DNA from: Candidatus Bipolaricaulota bacterium
GTDB taxonomy: Bacteria > Bipolaricaulota > Bipolaricaulia > UBA7950 > UBA9294
DNA: 55,727 nucleotides
Direction of reading: 5' to 3'
Assembly: GCA_028277345.1 (NCBI GenBank)
Contig: JANQGM010000039.1
Location: 1-55,727, forward strand
How positions within the stretch are numbered: position 1 is the stretch's first letter; every line of letters starts with the position of its first letter. Of the stretch, positions 26,160 through 34,376 are shown piece by piece. The notes beneath the pieces were generated by a model that saw only the letters and a program-made list of their open reading frames with translations, was not told where the DNA came from and did not search any database. Made by a program: the position numbers and the translations under genes.

Positions 26160-27494
26160 ATGGTTGTGGGGAAGATCCCGTGCGTCGGCCTCCGTCGAGA
26201 AGACATGTATGACTGGGAGCGGCGGACACCGCTGATCCCTGCGCATCTCTCAGAACTCTCAACGCAGATGAACACGGAGTTTGTGGTTCAATCTTCCACG
26301 ATGCGTGCGTTTGCGGACGACGAATATCGGTCTGCGGGCCTATCCGTGGTTGAGGATCTTGCCGCGTGTCCCGTGATCATTGCGCTCAAGGAAATGCCGC
26401 CCGACGTCTTGGAGCCGGACAAGACCTACGTCTTCTTTTCCCATGTGATCAAGGGACAGGCCTCCAATATGCCGATGCTGCAGCGGGCGTTGGACCTTGG
26501 ATGTACGATTATCGATTACGAGAAGATCGTTGATCACGAAGGCCGCCGGCAGATCGCATTTGGCAATTACGCGGGGTTGGCGGGGATGATCGACACGCTC
26601 TGGTCATTGGGCGCGCGTCTGGTGTGGGAAGGCATTGAGAATCCCTTTAGCACGCTGACGCAGGCATCAGAATACGGGGACTTGGCGGAAGCTAAGGCGG
26701 CGATTTCACAGGTGGCTGAGGATATTCAAACGAACGGACTCCCGTCAGCACTTGCTCCACTTGTGATTGGGATTGCGGGTTACGGAAATGTCTCCAAAGG
26801 TGCGCAGGAGATCCTGGACCTTCTTCCCATCCGAGAGGTTCCCCCTGCCGACGTGCTGGCTGGCCGCCTGGAGAATGACCCGAGAGCTGTCTACAAAGTT
26901 GTGTTCAAAGAAGAGGATACGGTCCTCCCTCTGGTGGATGGAAAGCCCTTCGAGCTCAAGGAGTACTACGAGCATCCCGAACGCTACCGGGCAGGGTTCG
27001 AGCGCTATCTGCCGCATCTGACGGCGCTCGTGAATTGCATCTATTGGGAGCCCAAATACCCTCGGTTGATGACCGTCGAAGCTGCGCAAGCCCTTTATGC
27101 AGGCGATCAGCCGAAGCTTCGAGTGATCGGAGATATCTCCTGCGATGTCAAGGGAGGCATCGAGATCACCGTGAAGGCGACTGAGCCGGACGATCCGATT
27201 TATGTCTATGATCCCAAGACAGGCGAGATTCAGTCAGGCGTGGAGGGATGCGGGCCGGTCATGATGACCGTTGACATCCTGCCTTCCGAGCTTCCGAGGG
27301 AATCGTCAGCCTACTTCAGCGGAATCCTCAAGGGGTTCGTCCCCGATATCGTCGCCGCCGACTATGGGATGTCATTCGATGCCTTGCAGCTTCCTCCCCC
27401 GCTCAAGCGGGCGGTGATCTGTCATCGAGGGGCCTTGAGCCCAGACTATCAATACATCCAAACCTATCTTGACGCGGCGCAATCGCCCGAATGA
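26160..27494 (+). CDS. lysine-ketoglutarate reductase-like (AlaDH/PNT-fold saccharopine dehydrogenase, lysine-forming type)
   Basis: This 444-aa protein begins VGLRREDMYDWERRTPLIPAHL, the hallmark N-terminus of the lysine-ketoglutarate reductase half of eukaryotic aminoadipic semialdehyde synthase. It carries the FSHVIKGQASNMPML block, an NAD(P)-binding segment VIGIAGYGNVSKGAQEIL (about 202-219) and the C-terminal CDVKGGIEITVKATEPDDPIYVYDP segment. It should condense lysine and 2-oxoglutarate to saccharopine, or run in reverse. The next gene encodes the other half of the pathway and overlaps by 4 bp. ATG 26160 is chosen; a GTG one codon earlier is equally possible. Direction in vivo is not visible. 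Confidence 0.9.
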   Translation: MVVGKIPCVGLRREDMYDWERRTPLIPAHLSELSTQMNTEFVVQSSTMRAFADDEYRSAGLSVVEDLAACPVIIALKEMPPDVLEPDKTYVFFSHVIKGQASNMPMLQRALDLGCTIIDYEKIVDHEGRRQIAFGNYAGLAGMIDTLWSLGARLVWEGIENPFSTLTQASEYGDLAEAKAAISQVAEDIQTNGLPSALAPLVIGIAGYGNVSKGAQEILDLLPIREVPPADVLAGRLENDPRAVYKVVFKEEDTVLPLVDGKPFELKEYYEHPERYRAGFERYLPHLTALVNCIYWEPKYPRLMTVEAAQALYAGDQPKLRVIGDISCDVKGGIEITVKATEPDDPIYVYDPKTGEIQSGVEGCGPVMMTVDILPSELPRESSAYFSGILKGFVPDIVAADYGMSFDALQLPPPLKRAVICHRGALSPDYQYIQTYLDAAQSPE

Positions 27495-28825
27495 AGGAGA
27501 CTACTGTGAAGAACGTGCTCGTACTGGGCGCCGGCTTGGTGGCCGGTCCATTGGTTCGTTATCTGCTGAAGGTGGATGAGTTTTCCGTCACTGTCGCCAG
27601 TCGAACGGTCGAGAAGGCTGAAGCGCTCATCGACGGCGCTTCAAACGGCACGGCGTTGAGCCTGGATGTGAAGGACGCCGATCAACTGGAGTCCCTGATC
27701 GCAGACCACGATCTATCGATCAGCCTGTTGCCCTACGTTTACCACCCAACGGTGGCCAAGCTGTGCGTGAAGCACCGCAAGCAGATGGTGACGACCTCCT
27801 ATGTGAAGCCGGAGATGCAAGCGCTCGATGCGGATGCCAAGGCGGCGGGGATAATCCTGCTCAACGAAATTGGCGTCGATCCCGGTATCGATCATATGTC
27901 GGCCATGGAGGTTATTCACGCCATTGAAGAAAGGGGTGGAAAGCTCATCTCGTTCACCTCGAATACAGGCGGACTTCCGGCGCCTGAGGCCAATGACAAT
28001 CCGTTTGGATACAAGTTTTCGTGGGCTCCGAGAGGCGTCGTCATGGCCGGAAAGAACCCGGCGCAGTTCATGAAAGACGGCGCTGTGGTCGATGTCCCCG
28101 GCCCGGAGTTGTTTGCCCATCATTGGCCATGCGACATCGTGGGGTTCGGCGAGCTTGAGGTCTATCCCAATCGTGACTCCATGCCCTACATCGAGACCTA
28201 TGGCATCCCCACGGTCACCTCAATGTTTCGGGGAACCCTGCGCTATCCCGGCTGGTGCGAAACCCTGAAGAAGATCGTCGATCTCGGGTTACTCGATGAG
28301 ACCGAACGGACAGATCTGGTTGGACTCACTTACGCGCAGTTGCTTGCGCGCCTCATCGGCTCGAACGGCGAGAACCTGAAAGTAGATCTCGCGTCGTTCC
28401 TTGGCATTGAGATCGACTCGAATCCGATCCATCGATTGGAATGGTTGGGATTACTCGGTGATGACGCCATCCCGGCGACGGACACCACCTACCTCGACGT
28501 GTTGGCCTCTCGCATGTTGACCAAGATGGAGTACGCGCCCGGCGAGCGAGATATGCTGGTCATGCAACACGAGTTCGTGGCCGAATATCCGGATCGAGTC
28601 GAAAAAACGACATCGACAATGGTGGATTACGGCATTCCCAACGGGGATTCATCCATGTCTCGCCTGGTGGGGCTTCCGGCAGCCGTCGCCGCGCGCATGA
28701 TTCTTCAAGGCACGATTAACGTGACCGGCGTTCATGTTCCCATGATTCCCGAAATCTACGAGCCGGTTCTTGCGGAGCTTGAGACCATGGGCATCCGGTT
28801 CCAGGAGTCAGTGAAGGTCCTCTAG
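27491..28825 (+). CDS. saccharopine dehydrogenase (glutamate-forming type)
   Basis: The 444-aa protein has an N-terminal Rossmann fold (VLVLGAGLVAGPLVRYLL) and the saccharopine dehydrogenase core (NEIGVDPGIDHMSAMEVIHAI, SFTSNTGGLPAPEANDNPFGYKFSWAPRG), matching the C-terminal half of eukaryotic aminoadipic semialdehyde synthase. It oxidises saccharopine to glutamate and aminoadipate semialdehyde. ATG 27491 overlaps the upstream stop (ATGA); a GTG at 27506 with AAGGAG seven bases before it is an alternative that yields the usual MKNVLVLGAG start. Coupled translation supports a two-protein complex equivalent to the fused eukaryotic enzyme. Confidence 0.92.
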   Translation: MKETTVKNVLVLGAGLVAGPLVRYLLKVDEFSVTVASRTVEKAEALIDGASNGTALSLDVKDADQLESLIADHDLSISLLPYVYHPTVAKLCVKHRKQMVTTSYVKPEMQALDADAKAAGIILLNEIGVDPGIDHMSAMEVIHAIEERGGKLISFTSNTGGLPAPEANDNPFGYKFSWAPRGVVMAGKNPAQFMKDGAVVDVPGPELFAHHWPCDIVGFGELEVYPNRDSMPYIETYGIPTVTSMFRGTLRYPGWCETLKKIVDLGLLDETERTDLVGLTYAQLLARLIGSNGENLKVDLASFLGIEIDSNPIHRLEWLGLLGDDAIPATDTTYLDVLASRMLTKMEYAPGERDMLVMQHEFVAEYPDRVEKTTSTMVDYGIPNGDSSMSRLVGLPAAVAARMILQGTINVTGVHVPMIPEIYEPVLAELETMGIRFQESVKVL

Positions 28826-28843
28826 GGGAAAAGGGAGACGATC

Positions 28844-29647
28844 GTGAAACTGGGAGTTAGTCTATGGGGCACCTACCATCAGAAGGATCCGGCGACGGCG
28901 CCATCGCTGGCCGAGGCTGTTCGAAGCATTTCGCGGCTGGACGCGTGCCTTGGCGTCGAGATTTGGGGCTCCCGGTTTCGAGATGAGGATCAAGTTTCCG
29001 GCAGTGCGTTGAGTGACTTGGTCGACGCCTGCCGGGGTGTCGGCTATGTCACGCAACACGTCCAGGGGCGGCATTGGTCCTGGAATCCGACCGCTCTTCG
29101 CTGTGAAATTGCCCTTGCCCAGCACATGGGGGCGGAAACGCTCGTGCTCCATCCCGTCTGTCTCGGGCTGCATGATGAGAGCGATCGTCCGGATTGGCCG
29201 GAGATTCGAAGAATCGCTGACGTTGCCGCAACACAGGGTGTGCGGTTGGCGGTCGAAAACATGGTGGATTCAATGTGGAGTCTCGATCGAATCCTGGAAA
29301 CTTTGGGCGATGACCCGGAGCAAACGAATCTGGGGATCTGTATCGATATCGGCCACGCACACCAATCTCACGATGCCGGCAGAGAACCCGTGTACAACTA
29401 TCTCGAACGGTACGCCAGCCAACTGGTTCATCTCCATCTGCACGACAACGATGGGCACGATGATGCACATCTCCTTCCTGGCGAAGGAACCGTCGATTGG
29501 CGTCGGGTTACGCAACTGCTGTCGCGTACAAACTTCGAGGGGACCGCTGTCTTGGAAGCCCATCATCCTGAACTGAGTCCACTTGAAAGCATGAAGCGCG
29601 GACTCGCATTTCTGGTAGGGTTCCAAAGCGAGCCCGACACGAGGTAG
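28844..29647 (+). CDS. xylose-isomerase-like TIM-barrel protein (sugar phosphate isomerase/epimerase family)
   Basis: The 267-aa barrel has the metal-site pattern of the AP-endonuclease-2/xylose isomerase-like superfamily: VLHPVCLG, LAVENMVDS (glutamate), GICIDIGHAHQSH (aspartate and histidine), HLHLHDNDGHDDAHLLPGEG and a terminal LEAHH. It likely uses one or two divalent metals on a sugar-like substrate. It starts with GTG behind AAGGGAG, 18 bp after the saccharopine dehydrogenase gene, and is probably cotranscribed, but its link to lysine metabolism is unclear. Endonuclease IV is less likely given the length and motifs. Confidence 0.85.
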   Translation: MKLGVSLWGTYHQKDPATAPSLAEAVRSISRLDACLGVEIWGSRFRDEDQVSGSALSDLVDACRGVGYVTQHVQGRHWSWNPTALRCEIALAQHMGAETLVLHPVCLGLHDESDRPDWPEIRRIADVAATQGVRLAVENMVDSMWSLDRILETLGDDPEQTNLGICIDIGHAHQSHDAGREPVYNYLERYASQLVHLHLHDNDGHDDAHLLPGEGTVDWRRVTQLLSRTNFEGTAVLEAHHPELSPLESMKRGLAFLVGFQSEPDTR

Positions 29648-29655
29648 GCTATTCG

Positions 29656-30873
29656 CTAGAGCGCTCGGGTTTCGATGTGAAAGAGGCGTTCGGTGATATG
29701 GCTGCTTGGAGACGGGCGGTACGCGGGTTGATGAGATCGGTCCTTGGGAATGAATTCGATGTGGAAATCGCCCGCGCCGGGACATCCTAGAGAAACCCAT
29801 CGGTCATAGATACGAAGCAGTTTCTCCAGCAGACGATAGGCAGAGTTTTCCGACGTCTTGGGGCCATAGACGCGAATCGATTCGCGCGACACCACAGCTT
29901 TCGCTTGGGTCACTAAGTCAGCGATTCCATAGCCTTGATTGCAGAACCACAACTCACGGCTGGACTGGGTGAGGAAGTAGTAGAAATCAGAGTGGACAGG
30001 GTCGAAGATGAGGTTTTGGTCGCCGTCTACCGGAGGAAGTTCCTTGGGTAGAGAGAGTTCGCGGAAATCGGTTGTTTTCATACTGGGATTCTCAAGGGTG
30101 GTCCACGGATTGGCCCACGATAGAACCCCACGGATGGCCATGAAGCTGGCGGTTCCCACGATCTTGCCATGGGCAACGTCGGGGCGTTGCGAATCGCGTT
30201 CGATGAGCATCAAATAGTCGAGGTACCCGTAGTTCATGGGTATGACCATCTGCCTGTCCTGGTGCAGCTGTTCGATCCAGAGCGGAGAAAGGTCCGAGCA
30301 GCCTGCCGTAGCAATGAGTCGATCGTAGGGCGCAGTTGATGGATGGCCATAGTATCCATCCTTGGCATGTACGGCGATGTTTGAATATCCGAGTTTCCCC
30401 AGTGTGGCCTTTGCGGAACGCGCAGCCGTTTGCCGCGCTTCGATCGTGTGAACATTGCCTTCCGGCCCCACCAGTTCGGCAAGGAGTGCGGCGTTGTAGC
30501 CCGAACATGTGCCGATTTCAAGAACCTTCATTCCAGGAGCCACATTGAGGAGTTCAAGCATCTCTGAAACGAGGGACGGAGCGGAAAGAGAACCTTGCGG
30601 GCGGAAATCGGAGACGTCAGTAACCAAGGGCGCGAGGGAGTAAATAATGTCCAATTGCTCGGAAGAAGGATGCTCTGGATCGAAGACGACAGTGGCCCAC
30701 CTGGGTACGCCCTCAGACATATCCATCGTATACCATATTGTCAGGAAATCCTTTCGATCGACGGCAAGAAAGGCCTTTTCCACACGCTCACTTCGAAGAC
30801 ACCCGCGCGCACGGAGAATCTGGACGAGCTGCGATTGATGCGACGTGGGCATGCGTTTCTCCTGTATAGCCAC
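29656..30873 (-). CDS. PCMT-family O-methyltransferase with long C-terminal extension
   Basis: Residues 15-250 resemble protein-L-isoaspartate methyltransferase: RVEKAFLAVDRKDF, GSLSAPSLVSEML and SAM motif I VLEIGTCSGYNAAL (117-130). The protein is 405 aa, about 190 longer than the repair enzyme, with a C-terminal domain of unknown role. Similar long PCMTs occur as RiPP maturation enzymes that convert aspartate, so a peptide substrate is possible, but no precursor-like small gene is evident nearby. The N-terminus could start at ATG 30852. It converges with the sugar-isomerase gene. Confidence 0.8.
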   Translation of the reverse strand: MAIQEKRMPTSHQSQLVQILRARGCLRSERVEKAFLAVDRKDFLTIWYTMDMSEGVPRWATVVFDPEHPSSEQLDIIYSLAPLVTDVSDFRPQGSLSAPSLVSEMLELLNVAPGMKVLEIGTCSGYNAALLAELVGPEGNVHTIEARQTAARSAKATLGKLGYSNIAVHAKDGYYGHPSTAPYDRLIATAGCSDLSPLWIEQLHQDRQMVIPMNYGYLDYLMLIERDSQRPDVAHGKIVGTASFMAIRGVLSWANPWTTLENPSMKTTDFRELSLPKELPPVDGDQNLIFDPVHSDFYYFLTQSSRELWFCNQGYGIADLVTQAKAVVSRESIRVYGPKTSENSAYRLLEKLLRIYDRWVSLGCPGAGDFHIEFIPKDRSHQPAYRPSPSSHITERLFHIETRAL

Positions 30874-31230
30874 GGCAATCTCCTATATCCTCTTGCCGAA
30901 GTCTCTCACATCTCGATACATTACGAACGTGTGTGCCATTAGCATCCGATGGGTCTACGGAAAACGGCGGAGAGCAACAGCGTCTTCATTTCGATCTCTT
31001 CCTGCGTTGATCTGAGCCCCATGCTCTCATTATTGGGGAAATCCGGGAAAAAGGTCAATTAGCCTTAGCTATGAATACTCTGTCGTATGGAGAACCGATC
31101 CGCGAGGTGTGATTTGCGGCACAGACACGCTCTTCGAAATCGGGCAAACTACCTTGACAGAGGCTGTGTTGAGAGGGAACCTTTCCGCTCAACAAACGTA
31201 AGAAAATGGGTATGACTGTTTCCTCAGAGA
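30874..31230. other. intergenic region with a hairpin but no gene
   Basis: No reading frame with coding character is seen. TTGACA at 31154-31159 resembles a -35 box but no matching -10 follows at normal distance. A hairpin TGTTGAG (31167-31173) / CTCAACA (31188-31194), with possible inner GGGA/TTCC pairing, lies just before the riboswitch. The divergent promoters for the PCMT gene and the riboswitch transcript must lie here. Confidence 0.6.
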
Positions 31231-31339
31231 AGCATCTACCAAAGGCAAACCGTTCGTAAGAATGGGACGCAAAGCCACGGGTCGCCCTGCGCGCAGTACG
31301 TCCAGCGCGGAGACGGCGACAGCCGAGCCGCTAGATGCA
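31231..31339 (+). promoter_or_regulatory. cyclic di-GMP-I (GEMM) riboswitch
   Basis: The conserved core GGCAAACC (31244-31251) and GGGACGCAAAGCC (31264-31276) match the GEMM-I consensus, with helix CCGTTC-GTAA-GAATGG closed by a GNRA-type loop between them. The outer stem GCATCTA (31232-31238) / TAGATGC (31332-31338) is perfect, the second helix pairs GTCGCC (31281-31286) with GGCGAC (31315-31320), and AGCCGAGCCGC follows as the receptor-like strand. No terminator lies before the ATG, and the Shine-Dalgarno GGGAGG is about 13 nt past the outer stem, so translational control is likelier. Binding c-di-GMP should change expression of the secreted protein. Confidence 0.93.
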
Positions 31340-31365
31340 CTCGACGAACCACGGGAGGTGTTTCA

Positions 31366-31815
31366 ATGAGGAAGATGCTTGGATTGATGATTTTGGGTCT
31401 TATGACAGGGGCGTTGCTTGTGAGCGCGGCAACGGATACGGCAACGACGAATGCAACGTTTGTCATTCCATCGTGGATCTCTCTTGTTGTGGTCGAAAAT
31501 GGAAACATCGATTTTGATACGATCACTGGTCCGGGAACCTACGATGCTGCCGATGACGCCAGACTGCGCGTCTTGAGCACGAAATCGTGGGTCTTGACAG
31601 AGCAAATCCTCTGGGGAAGCTCAACGATTCCTGCGGGTGCCGACCAGACAACGATTGACACGGTGCTGCTTCGAACACCCGATATCACGTCGGGGCCATG
31701 GGGCATCAGCTTCATTAACGTGGATTATTCTTTGGTGATTAGCGAGGACGATCTCGCGGATATGCCTGAAGGAACCTATCAGATCGTCGTGCAGTACACG
31801 GCGACAACGGATTAG
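31366..31815 (+). CDS. secreted beta-rich protein under riboswitch control
   Basis: A 149-aa protein with a clear signal peptide (about 1-22, KMLGLMILGLMTGALLVSA) and a mature part dominated by short beta strands, Thr, Asp and aromatic residues, ending GTYQIVVQYTATTD. The pattern recalls fimbrial or WxL-like surface domains, but I do not recognise a defined family. Under a c-di-GMP riboswitch it is probably a surface or matrix component. Shine-Dalgarno GGGAGG precedes the ATG and a strong terminator follows, so it is a single-gene unit. Confidence 0.8.
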   Translation: MRKMLGLMILGLMTGALLVSAATDTATTNATFVIPSWISLVVVENGNIDFDTITGPGTYDAADDARLRVLSTKSWVLTEQILWGSSTIPAGADQTTIDTVLLRTPDITSGPWGISFINVDYSLVISEDDLADMPEGTYQIVVQYTATTD

Positions 31816-31828
31816 ACGTTGAGTGATG

Positions 31829-31861
31829 AACCCCGGGCCCTTAGGGGTCCGGGGTTTTTTG
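31829..31861 (+). terminator. intrinsic terminator of the riboswitch-controlled gene
   Basis: Stem CCCCGGGCCC (31831-31840) / GGGTCCGGGG (31845-31854) with loop TTAG and one G-U pair, then six T (31855-31860). It stands between convergent genes; the minus side has no good T-tract. Confidence 0.92.
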
Positions 31862-31889
31862 TTGCCGCGGGTTGCGACAATCACCCGCG

Positions 31890-32585
31890 CTAATCCAGTT
31901 GAGGGCGCTCCGATGATGTCCGTCGGTCTTCCCCTCCGACAACGACATCATAGCAGGAGCCGATCCATCGGGAAAGCGCGCGCGAGCCGTATTTCTTGAT
32001 CACGGAAGCCGAATCCGGCAAATTGGTGGCGACGGCCGTTGGCATGAGCGCACGATAGCGCCAATCAACGATTCGCTCAAGCTCCTCAAGCACGAAATCC
32101 GTGGCTCGTTCTGATCCGAAGTCGTCAAGCACGAGAAGATCGCATTCGCGACAACGCGTTGATGTCACTTGAGAACCGTGCGCGATGTCTGATCGTAGGA
32201 CGCTGACAAGATCCAACAACGGCCAGTATTCAACATGCGCTGACTTCTCGATCTCGCTTCGGGAAAGGGAAGGAATGTCATCGATCTCGCCCGCAGATTC
32301 CGAGGCATTGGCGATGAGTTCTGAAGCTGACGGGATATCAACCATGTTTTCGGGGAGTTGGGTGCTGGCCGGGATGTACGAATGAAGACGATCGTACTCC
32401 TTCATCAGCGCAACCAATAGATGGGTCTTTCCAACCCCATTCTTGCCCCACAGCATAATCCCGTGCTTGCCTTCTTCTGCGACACGGCGGCATGCTTCGA
32501 ATGCCTCTCGATTGGACGGCTCAACGTCGAAGTTCTCAAAGGTACAGTGCTGAAATCGCTTTCCAACTGGCGCTCCACGGATCAC
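31890..32585 (-). CDS. DnaC/DnaI-like helicase-loader ATPase
   Basis: A 231-aa AAA+ protein with Walker A GKNGVGKT (47-54) and Walker B LLVLDDFGSE (150-159), the spacing and short length of DnaC/DnaI/IstB loaders. An acidic insertion (about 70-120) separates the motifs. It lacks the N-terminal zinc finger of Bacillus DnaI. It should load the replicative helicase or, if of mobile-element origin, serve a replication module. The start overlaps the upstream DnaD-like gene by 4 bp (ATGA), matching the known DnaD-DnaI pairing. A transposon IstB role is unlikely because no IstA is present. Confidence 0.82.
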   Translation of the reverse strand: MIRGAPVGKRFQHCTFENFDVEPSNREAFEACRRVAEEGKHGIMLWGKNGVGKTHLLVALMKEYDRLHSYIPASTQLPENMVDIPSASELIANASESAGEIDDIPSLSRSEIEKSAHVEYWPLLDLVSVLRSDIAHGSQVTSTRCRECDLLVLDDFGSERATDFVLEELERIVDWRYRALMPTAVATNLPDSASVIKKYGSRALSRWIGSCYDVVVGGEDRRTSSERPQLD

Positions 32586-33322
32586 GCTGAACCTCCTCTT
32601 CTGCCACGATCATACACTGAGGGATCATGACTTTGCTCCAGACGCTGTTGAGCCTGAGATTCTGATACAGGTCGACCTCGCGCCGCCCAGTCACGCGCAA
32701 TGGTCAAGTTGCGTTCAAAGTTCTTCGGACGAAACGGGGTGACAGAATCGAAGTACCGGCGCGTTTCTTCCCGGCCTCCGTCGACTGCGGCCAGGTACTC
32801 CAAGACCAGAAGCAGATCGTCTTCCGAGTACCCGTCATCAAGCCGTCCACGGATGTTTTCGACGTTCTTTGCATGCCGAGACGACAGCGGGGTGAAGTTT
32901 TTCCACTCCCACGCTTGTTGACGAAGTTCGTTGAGCCGATCCATGATGCGCACGATGCTCTTCTGGATTTGAGCTTGGGCGTCGACTAGCTCAGGGACCG
33001 GATCCGCCGACACATGGAGATGATCGAATAGCGAAAGGGTGTCATTACCGTTTTCTGAAGATCCCGGATCAGCGGAGTCGTTCGCTTCCGGAGCGGGCTG
33101 ACAGTATCCTGCGCGCTCCAATTCCCAAAGCGCCGTTTTGACGGAGCTGACGCCTTCGATGGAGGCGCTGGCCAAGGTTTTCAGATCGAATGAAGCGCCG
33201 TCAGGCAGCGTCAGCAGATACGCAAGCATCCCCTTCGCGCGATAGGACAACGCCGGATCGGTATACGCGATATCGCGCAATGAGGGATCCCGAAGCAGGC
33301 TGTCAGCAAGTTGAAACTTCAT
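32582..33322 (-). CDS. DnaD-like replication protein with winged-helix N-terminus
   Basis: The 246-aa protein begins with a helix-turn-helix (about 20-80: SYRAKGMLAYLLTLPDGASFDLKTLASASIEGVSSVKTALWELERAGY), the fold used by DnaD and phage replication initiators. A low-complexity acidic linker follows, then a helical C-terminal part (MDRLNELRQQAWEWKNFT to the end). Paired with the loader ATPase, it likely recruits helicase to DNA. I chose ATG 33322 because a purine-rich Shine-Dalgarno precedes it and the 30 residues further upstream are low quality and overlap the next gene. The exact family is unproven. Confidence 0.75.
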   Translation of the reverse strand: MKFQLADSLLRDPSLRDIAYTDPALSYRAKGMLAYLLTLPDGASFDLKTLASASIEGVSSVKTALWELERAGYCQPAPEANDSADPGSSENGNDTLSLFDHLHVSADPVPELVDAQAQIQKSIVRIMDRLNELRQQAWEWKNFTPLSSRHAKNVENIRGRLDDGYSEDDLLLVLEYLAAVDGGREETRRYFDSVTPFRPKNFERNLTIARDWAARGRPVSESQAQQRLEQSHDPSVYDRGRRGGSA

Positions 33323-33365
33323 GGATCGCACCCCGCCTTTCTCTTCGTAGAGAGTATCGACGGGA

Positions 33366-34364
33366 TCAGGCGCGGCGCAACCATTCGGCGAGCAACTCGG
33401 TCTCGCGTTCACGAGAAAGGCCGCCTTTCCACACGTGGTCTTCGGGACGTGTTATTGCCCAGGTCGCCGTATCCTTTACCGTCTCTTCAAGCGGACGAAA
33501 CGTTAGCCCATGGTCGATGGCGCGGTCTGAGCGAAAGTCAAAGAACCCGCGCGCGATCGGCGTGTTCTCGGGAATCCACAGCGGAAGCTCAATCCAGGCC
33601 CCGACGTTTTGCTCCGTGAGGTAGGCATCGGAAACCCACACGAGTTTGCTGTCTTCCTTCGAGAGGTGAGAGCAGGTGCGCACGAGTTGCTCCATGGTGA
33701 TGTCGCCTGGAGGCGATGAGGCGTTGAAGGCCCCAGTGGCTTCTTGCTCAAGCAGTCGAACGATCCATACCGCCAAATCGCGTACGTCGATGAACTGAAT
33801 CGCGCGTTCTGCACGTCCGGGAGCGAGAATCGAGCCTCCCTGCAAGCCTCTCCACGGCCAATAGGTGAAGCGATCGGAGGCATCGTGCGGTCCAACGATC
33901 AGGCCCGGGCGAATGAGCAAGGCGCGGTCGCCGTACACGGCGTAGACTTCGGCTTCGCAAAGCGCCTTGAGCGGTCCGTAGGTTTCGCCAGTGATTTCCT
34001 CAACCGTTGGGTCATCGATCGTTGCCAGCTCTCCTGTTTCATCGGTTCCCTCGGGAGAGGGCGCGGCATACACCGAAACGGATGAAACGAAGGCATATCG
34101 CTCGACGGAATCCTGCAGGAACTCTGCAGAGTCCTTCACGATACGGGGAAGGTAGCCGCACGTATCGAGGCAAGCAGCGAAATGACGCCCTTGTAAGGCT
34201 TCCAGTCCACCCTCACGATCTCCATGGAGCTGCTCGATGTCAGGGAAAAGATCGGCATTGGATGTCCCACGGTTGAACAACGTGATATCGTGTCCGGCGG
34301 CGCGGGCGGCCTCGACAACGGCACGTCCGAGAAAAACGGTCCCTCCAAGGACAAGAAGATGCAT
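33366..34364 (-). CDS. NAD-dependent epimerase/dehydratase (atypical SDR)
   Basis: This 332-aa short-chain dehydrogenase relative starts with the nucleotide motif LVLGGTVFLGRAVVEAA (GGTVFLG at 7-13) and has VSSVSVYAAPSP, YGPLKALCEAE (Tyr-Lys pair) and LIRPGLIVGPHDASDRFTYW. Such proteins act on sugar nucleotides or serve as reductases or RNA-binding relatives (CSP41-like). It lies 13 bp after the MoeB-like stop and is probably cotranscribed with it. Confidence 0.85.
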   Translation of the reverse strand: MHLLVLGGTVFLGRAVVEAARAAGHDITLFNRGTSNADLFPDIEQLHGDREGGLEALQGRHFAACLDTCGYLPRIVKDSAEFLQDSVERYAFVSSVSVYAAPSPEGTDETGELATIDDPTVEEITGETYGPLKALCEAEVYAVYGDRALLIRPGLIVGPHDASDRFTYWPWRGLQGGSILAPGRAERAIQFIDVRDLAVWIVRLLEQEATGAFNASSPPGDITMEQLVRTCSHLSKEDSKLVWVSDAYLTEQNVGAWIELPLWIPENTPIARGFFDFRSDRAIDHGLTFRPLEETVKDTATWAITRPEDHVWKGGLSRERETELLAEWLRRA

Positions 34365-34376
34365 GAGGCTTCCTTT

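Noticed and set aside
31335..31517. Short frame overlapping the riboswitch and secreted protein
   Set aside because: It overlaps the better supported signal-peptide gene and lies partly in structured leader RNA.
31890..32585. IstB transposition protein
   Set aside because: No transposase or terminal repeats are near, and the partner is a DnaD-like protein, so a helicase-loader reading is better.
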